From the NCBI RefSeq assembly GCF_026339935.1, contig NZ_JAPEPX010000007.1, positions 1 through 34,088 of the forward strand: DNA of 34,088 bases. Reading direction: 5' to 3'. Below the pieces are notes generated by a model that worked only from the letters and a program-made list of their open reading frames with translations, was not told where the DNA came from and made no database searches. The DNA comes from Streptomyces sp. NBC_01551 (GTDB lineage: Bacteria > Actinomycetota > Actinomycetes > Streptomycetales > Streptomycetaceae). Below, piece by piece: positions 31,701 through 34,088 of this stretch; position 1 is the first letter of the stretch, and each line of letters starts with the position of its first letter. A program made the position numbers and the translations under genes.

Positions 31701-34088
31701 CCGAGGAGCGGATGCGCGGTCGGGCCGAGCCCGGCGGACGCGACGTCGCCACTGAGGGCGTGGGCGGGCGCCTCCAGCCAGTAGCGCTGGCGCTGGAAGG
31801 GGTACGTGGGCAGGTCGGCCCTGCGTGCGCCGGTGCCCGTGTAGTACGCGTCCCAGTCGACGGCGATGCCCCGCAGGTGCGCCTGGGCGAGGGCCGAACC
31901 GAGGGTGGCTTCCTCGGGGCGCTCCGCGCGCAGGACGGGGAGGAAGGCCGCACCGTCGCGGGTGAGGCAGTCCTGCGCGAGTGCGGAGAGGACGGCCTCG
32001 GGGCCGAGTTCGAGGTAGGTGGCGGCTCCCGCGTCCTCCAGGGCGCGGATGCCGTCGAGGAACCTGACGCCCTCGCGGACGTGCCGGACCCAGAAGTCGG
32101 CGGAACCCATCTCGTCGTCGGTGACGAGGGCGCCGGTCAGGTTGGACACGATCGGGATGCGGGGGCTCGCGTACGTCAGCCCCTCGACGACCTCGCGGAA
32201 GGCGTCGAGCATGCCGTCCATGTGGGGCGAGTGGAAGGCGTGGCTGACGGTCAGCCGCTTGGTCTTCCGGTCGGGGAACGACTCGGCGATCGCCGTCGCG
32301 GCGTCCTCGTCGCCCGCGACGACCACGGACTGCGGGCCGTTGACGGCCGCGATGCTGACGCGGTCGGTCAGCAGCGGCAGGACCTCGTCCTCCGACGCCT
32401 GCACGGCGATCATCACGCCGCCGGCGGGCAGCGCCTGCATCAGGCGGCCACGGGCCGCGACCAGGGCGCACGCGTCGTCCAGGGACAGCACCCCGGCGAC
32501 GTGCGCGGCGGCTATCTCGCCGATGGAGTGGCCGGACAGGTAGTCCGGCTGCACGCCGTACGACTCCAGCAGACGGAACAGCGCCACCTCGACCGCGAAC
32601 AGGGCCGGCTGCGCGTACTCCGTACGGTCGAGCAGGTCCGCTTCGTCTCCGAACAGGGCCTCCTTCAGCGGCAGTTCGAGGTCCAGTCGCTCGCCCACCG
32701 CGTCCAGGGCGGCGGCGAAGACCGGGTAGGTCTCGTACAGCTCACGCCCCATGCCCAGCCGCTGGCTGCCCTGTCCGGTGAACAGGAACGCCAGCTTGCC
32801 GACGGTCGGCGAGCCTTCCAGCAGGCCGGCCGCCCACTCGCCCTCGGCGAGCGCGGCGAGACCGGCCAGGAAGCCCTCGCGGTCCTCCGCGACCACGGCG
32901 GCGCGCCGGTCGAGGGCGGTCCTGCTCGTGGCCAGGGCGTGGCCGACGTCCACGAGGGACAGTTCGGGGTGCTCGACCACATGCGCCGCCAGGCGCGCGG
33001 CCTGGTCGCGCAGGGCCTGCGGGTCCTTCGCCGAGAGGAGCCACGGCAGGCTGCCCGGCACCCGGGCCGGCACGGTCCCCGCCTCGGGCTCCACCGGCTC
33101 GGGGGCCTGCTCGATGACGGCGTGGGCGTTGGTGCCGCTGAAGCCGAACGAGGAGACGGCGGCCCGGCGCGGGCGGCCCGTCCGCGGCCAGTCCGTGGCC
33201 GAGTCCAGAAGGCTCACGGCTCCCGCCGCCCAGTCGACGTGCGGGGTCGGCTGGTCCACGTACAGCGTCTTGGGCAGGACCCCGTGCCGCATCGCCATGA
33301 CCATCTTGATGATCCCGGCGACACCGGCGGCGGCCTGCGTGTGGCCCATGTTGGACTTGATCGAGCCGAGGAGCAGCGGCCGGTCCGCCGGGCGGTCCTG
33401 CCCATAGGTGGCCAGGAGCGCCTGGGCCTCGATCGGGTCGCCGAGGGTCGTGCCCGTGCCGTGGGCCTCCACCGCGTCGACGTCGGCGGCGGACAGACCG
33501 GCGTTGGAGAGGGCCTGGCGGATGACGCGTTGCTGCGAGGGCCCGTTGGGGGCCGTCAGGCCGTTGCTCGCGCCGTCCTGGTTGATCGCCGTACCCCGGA
33601 CCACGGCCAGCACCGGGTGCCCGTTGCGGCGGGCGTCGGAGAGGCGCTCCACCAGGAGCACCCCGGCGCCTTCGGACCAGCCCGTGCCGTCGGCGTCGGC
33701 GGAGAACGCCTTGCAGCGGCCGTCGGCCGCGAGGCCCCGCTGCCGGCTGAACTCCACGAAGGCCGCGGGAGTCGCCATCACGGTCACGCCGCCCGCCAGG
33801 GCGAGCGAGCATTCCCCGCTGCGCAGCGCCTGCACGGCGAGGTGCAGGGCCACCAGGGAGGAGGAGCAGGCGGTGTCGACGGTGACCGCCGGGCCCTCCA
33901 GGCCGAAGGTGTACGAGAGCCGGCCGGAGATCACGCTGGCCGCGTTGCCCGTGCCGAGGAAGCCCTCGACGCCTTCGGGCAGTGCCGCGAGCCGGGAGGC
34001 GTAGTCGTGGTACATGACGCCGGCGAAAACGCCGGTCCGGCTGCCGCGCAGGGTCCGCGGGTCGATGCCGGCCCGTTCGAACGCCTCC
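28793..34088 (-). CDS. Type I modular PKS, one module (KS-AT-DH-KR-ACP), 5' partial (gene C)
   Basis: The reading frame is open from the right edge (first full codon at 34087, Glu, inside a KS) to TGA at 28793-28795, giving 1764 visible residues. Domain order is partial KS (residues 1-328, active Cys at 74 in DTACSSS, then HGTGT and KSNMGH), AT (about 430-768, GHSIGE and HAFH, malonyl type), DH (about 790-1065, HxxxGxxxxP intact), KR (about 1090-1520, TGATGTLGG and LDD), ACP (GFDSL) and an acidic C-terminal docking tail ending DDELGA. The protein is a cytoplasmic assembly-line enzyme that adds one acetate unit and reduces it to an E alkene. The ordinary active Cys argues against a KSQ/KSS loading module. 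The N-terminus and any earlier modules lie outside the window. The stop is followed within 4 nt by a strong hairpin, then gene B. Confidence 0.95.
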   Translation of the reverse strand, partial: EAFERAGIDPRTLRGSRTGVFAGVMYHDYASRLAALPEGVEGFLGTGNAASVISGRLSYTFGLEGPAVTVDTACSSSLVALHLAVQALRSGECSLALAGGVTVMATPAAFVEFSRQRGLAADGRCKAFSADADGTGWSEGAGVLLVERLSDARRNGHPVLAVVRGTAINQDGASNGLTAPNGPSQQRVIRQALSNAGLSAADVDAVEAHGTGTTLGDPIEAQALLATYGQDRPADRPLLLGSIKSNMGHTQAAAGVAGIIKMVMAMRHGVLPKTLYVDQPTPHVDWAAGAVSLLDSATDWPRTGRPRRAAVSSFGFSGTNAHAVIEQAPEPVEPEAGTVPARVPGSLPWLLSAKDPQALRDQAARLAAHVVEHPELSLVDVGHALATSRTALDRRAAVVAEDREGFLAGLAALAEGEWAAGLLEGSPTVGKLAFLFTGQGSQRLGMGRELYETYPVFAAALDAVGERLDLELPLKEALFGDEADLLDRTEYAQPALFAVEVALFRLLESYGVQPDYLSGHSIGEIAAAHVAGVLSLDDACALVAARGRLMQALPAGGVMIAVQASEDEVLPLLTDRVSIAAVNGPQSVVVAGDEDAATAIAESFPDRKTKRLTVSHAFHSPHMDGMLDAFREVVEGLTYASPRIPIVSNLTGALVTDDEMGSADFWVRHVREGVRFLDGIRALEDAGAATYLELGPEAVLSALAQDCLTRDGAAFLPVLRAERPEEATLGSALAQAHLRGIAVDWDAYYTGTGARRADLPTYPFQRQRYWLEAPAHALSGDVASAGLGPTAHPLLGAAVDLPDSDGFLFTGRLSLRTHFWLADHRVAGTVLLPGAALVELAVRAGDHAGCGRLDELTLEAPLVLTETGGTQLRLAVAEPDAQGRRAFQVYSRPEQTAPDEPWTRHADGVLAPEATDTGIEALGEWPPAGAVACPVDDLYPGFDGIGLGYGPAFRNLRRAYRLGDEVFAEVTLDEDRLPEAAPYGLHPALLDAALHAVGLGEFFPEGPQGARLPFSWDGVRLHAAGAAGLRVRMAPAGRDAVTLTLWDGSGEPVLTVDSLVLRPFAADGIAAAAGSGTGPVREALFQVDWTALTLPEAAPESGAGWALLGADPLKTGAGLERAGILDDACGSAYPDLNALGEAFDVAEALGEPAPETVLVSPAPDLAAPDAASAAHAATAHALDLVQGWLADERFAASRLAVVTRGAVAADPDEDVTDLAHAAVWGLVRSAQAEHPGRFVLVDLDGEAPSYGALPAALATDETQLALRGGTVRAPRLARAALTPPAPAAAAEGEGEGEGEGATRAVDPEGTVLITGATGTLGGLFARHLVAEHGVRHLLLTSRRGAAADGATELADQLVASGARVTWAACDAADRDALAALLASVPAGHPLTAVVHTAGVLDDGTVTSLTHERVAKVLRPKADAAWNLHELTRHLDLAAFVLFSSAAGVFGNAGQANYAAGNTFLDALAQHRRAQGLAGLSLAWGLWDDEAGMAATLDDQDRRRLGRGSMNALSEADGLALFDAALRASTAAVAEAGEPGSASLLVPARIDLAALQAQVGDTVAPLLRGLLRTPVRRRTSGGASADAPGTLADRLAQLPPAERDRVLLDTVCTHVAQVLGHNGAAAIEPGSAFKELGFDSLTAVELRNRLGAATGLRLPATLIFDYPTPEQLSGYLRSALPLGAGGPTVFGELDRLESALGAVDATDADSVTRSRITMRLQALMAKWNAGQDTGRRTGTDEDTDDDLDAVTDDELFDLLDDELGA
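28796..34088 (-). other. PKS module C: KS(partial)-AT(malonyl)-DH-KR(B-type)-ACP + C-docking
   Basis: KS Cys codon lies at 33866-33868 and the KS ends near 33105. AT runs about 32800-31785, with the catalytic Ser at 32525-32527 and HAFH at 32231-32242, the classical malonyl-CoA signature. DH runs about 31715-30895: catalytic His at 31616-31618 within [10 protein letters not shown], a GYGPAF motif, and Asp at 31115-31117 in [11 protein letters not shown], so both catalytic residues are present. KR spans about 30840-29500 (structural plus catalytic halves), with a Rossmann motif near 30120-30165, LDD near 29881-29895 and catalytic Tyr at 29717-29719. ACP phosphopantetheine Ser is at 29171-29173. 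No ER lies between DH and KR. Predicted output is an acetate unit carrying an E double bond. The C-terminal tail (about 29030-28796) is helical and acidic, as in docking domains of consecutive PKS proteins. Confidence 0.93.
30189..30218 (-). repeat. Hexanucleotide repeat (CCCTCG on +, five copies) in gene C KR
   Basis: Five perfect head-to-tail copies of a 6-bp unit lie just upstream of the KR Rossmann motif of module C. In the gene frame they encode alternating Glu-Gly ([10 protein letters not shown]). The position is the linker between the structural and catalytic KR halves, a surface loop where length change is tolerated. Six bp is a multiple of three, so gain or loss of copies keeps the frame. 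Confidence 0.9.

Noticed and set aside
33105..34088. Gene C as a loading module (KSQ or KSS type)
   Set aside because: The active-site Cys is present in DTACSSS, and a complete DH-KR-ACP follows, as in an extension module.

Overview
The window is the interior of a large type I modular polyketide synthase (PKS) gene cluster. Every real gene lies on the minus strand, so transcription runs from high to low coordinates. The very high GC content, strong G/C wobble bias, AUG starts preceded by GGAG/GAGG ribosome-binding sites and the actinobacterial KS-AT-(DH)-(ER)-KR-ACP module style all point to Streptomyces or a close actinomycete. No tRNA, rRNA, transposase, CRISPR array, regulator or tailoring gene is visible; the sequence is almost wall-to-wall PKS.

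Layout in transcription order. Gene C (34088 to 28793, 5' end outside the window) holds the rest of a KS followed by AT-DH-KR-ACP and a C-terminal docking domain. A 147-bp gap follows, with a 12-bp perfect hairpin and seven copies of a 9-bp G-rich repeat. Gene B (28645 to 19015) encodes two modules, each KS-AT-KR-ACP with a methylmalonyl-type AT (YASH). It is split by a +1 frameshift at a run of ten G (22569-22578). After a 63-bp gap, gene A (18951 to beyond position 1) encodes KS-AT-DH-KR-ACP, KS-AT-DH-ER-KR-ACP, KS-AT-DH-KR-ACP and the start of a fourth module (KS and part of an AT). Its complete ATs carry the malonyl-type HAFH motif. Gene A is split by a -1 frameshift near 15097-15101, in a run of five G.

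How the genes work together. The acidic C-terminal tails of C and B and the N-terminal coiled coils of B and A look like matching docking domains, which supports chain transfer C to B to A. Read colinearly, the segment is: acetate unit with C=C, propionate unit with OH, propionate unit with OH, acetate unit with C=C, fully reduced acetate unit, acetate unit with C=C, then an unresolved unit. All six complete KRs carry the B-type LDD motif, predicting D-hydroxyls and, where a DH follows, E double bonds. Two propionate/OH units followed by acetate ene and one fully reduced unit recall the early part of nystatin/amphotericin-type polyene macrolides, but this is a pattern match, not an identification.

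The main points for a second look are the two homopolymer frameshifts of opposite sign; the hairpin plus G-quadruplex-capable (template strand) or rut-like (transcript) repeat between C and B; near-identical AT DNA in the two modules of gene B with short divergent patches; blocks of different wobble-base usage; and an expanded low-complexity linker in the fully reducing module. I found no clearly new class of system. The PKS itself is of a familiar type.
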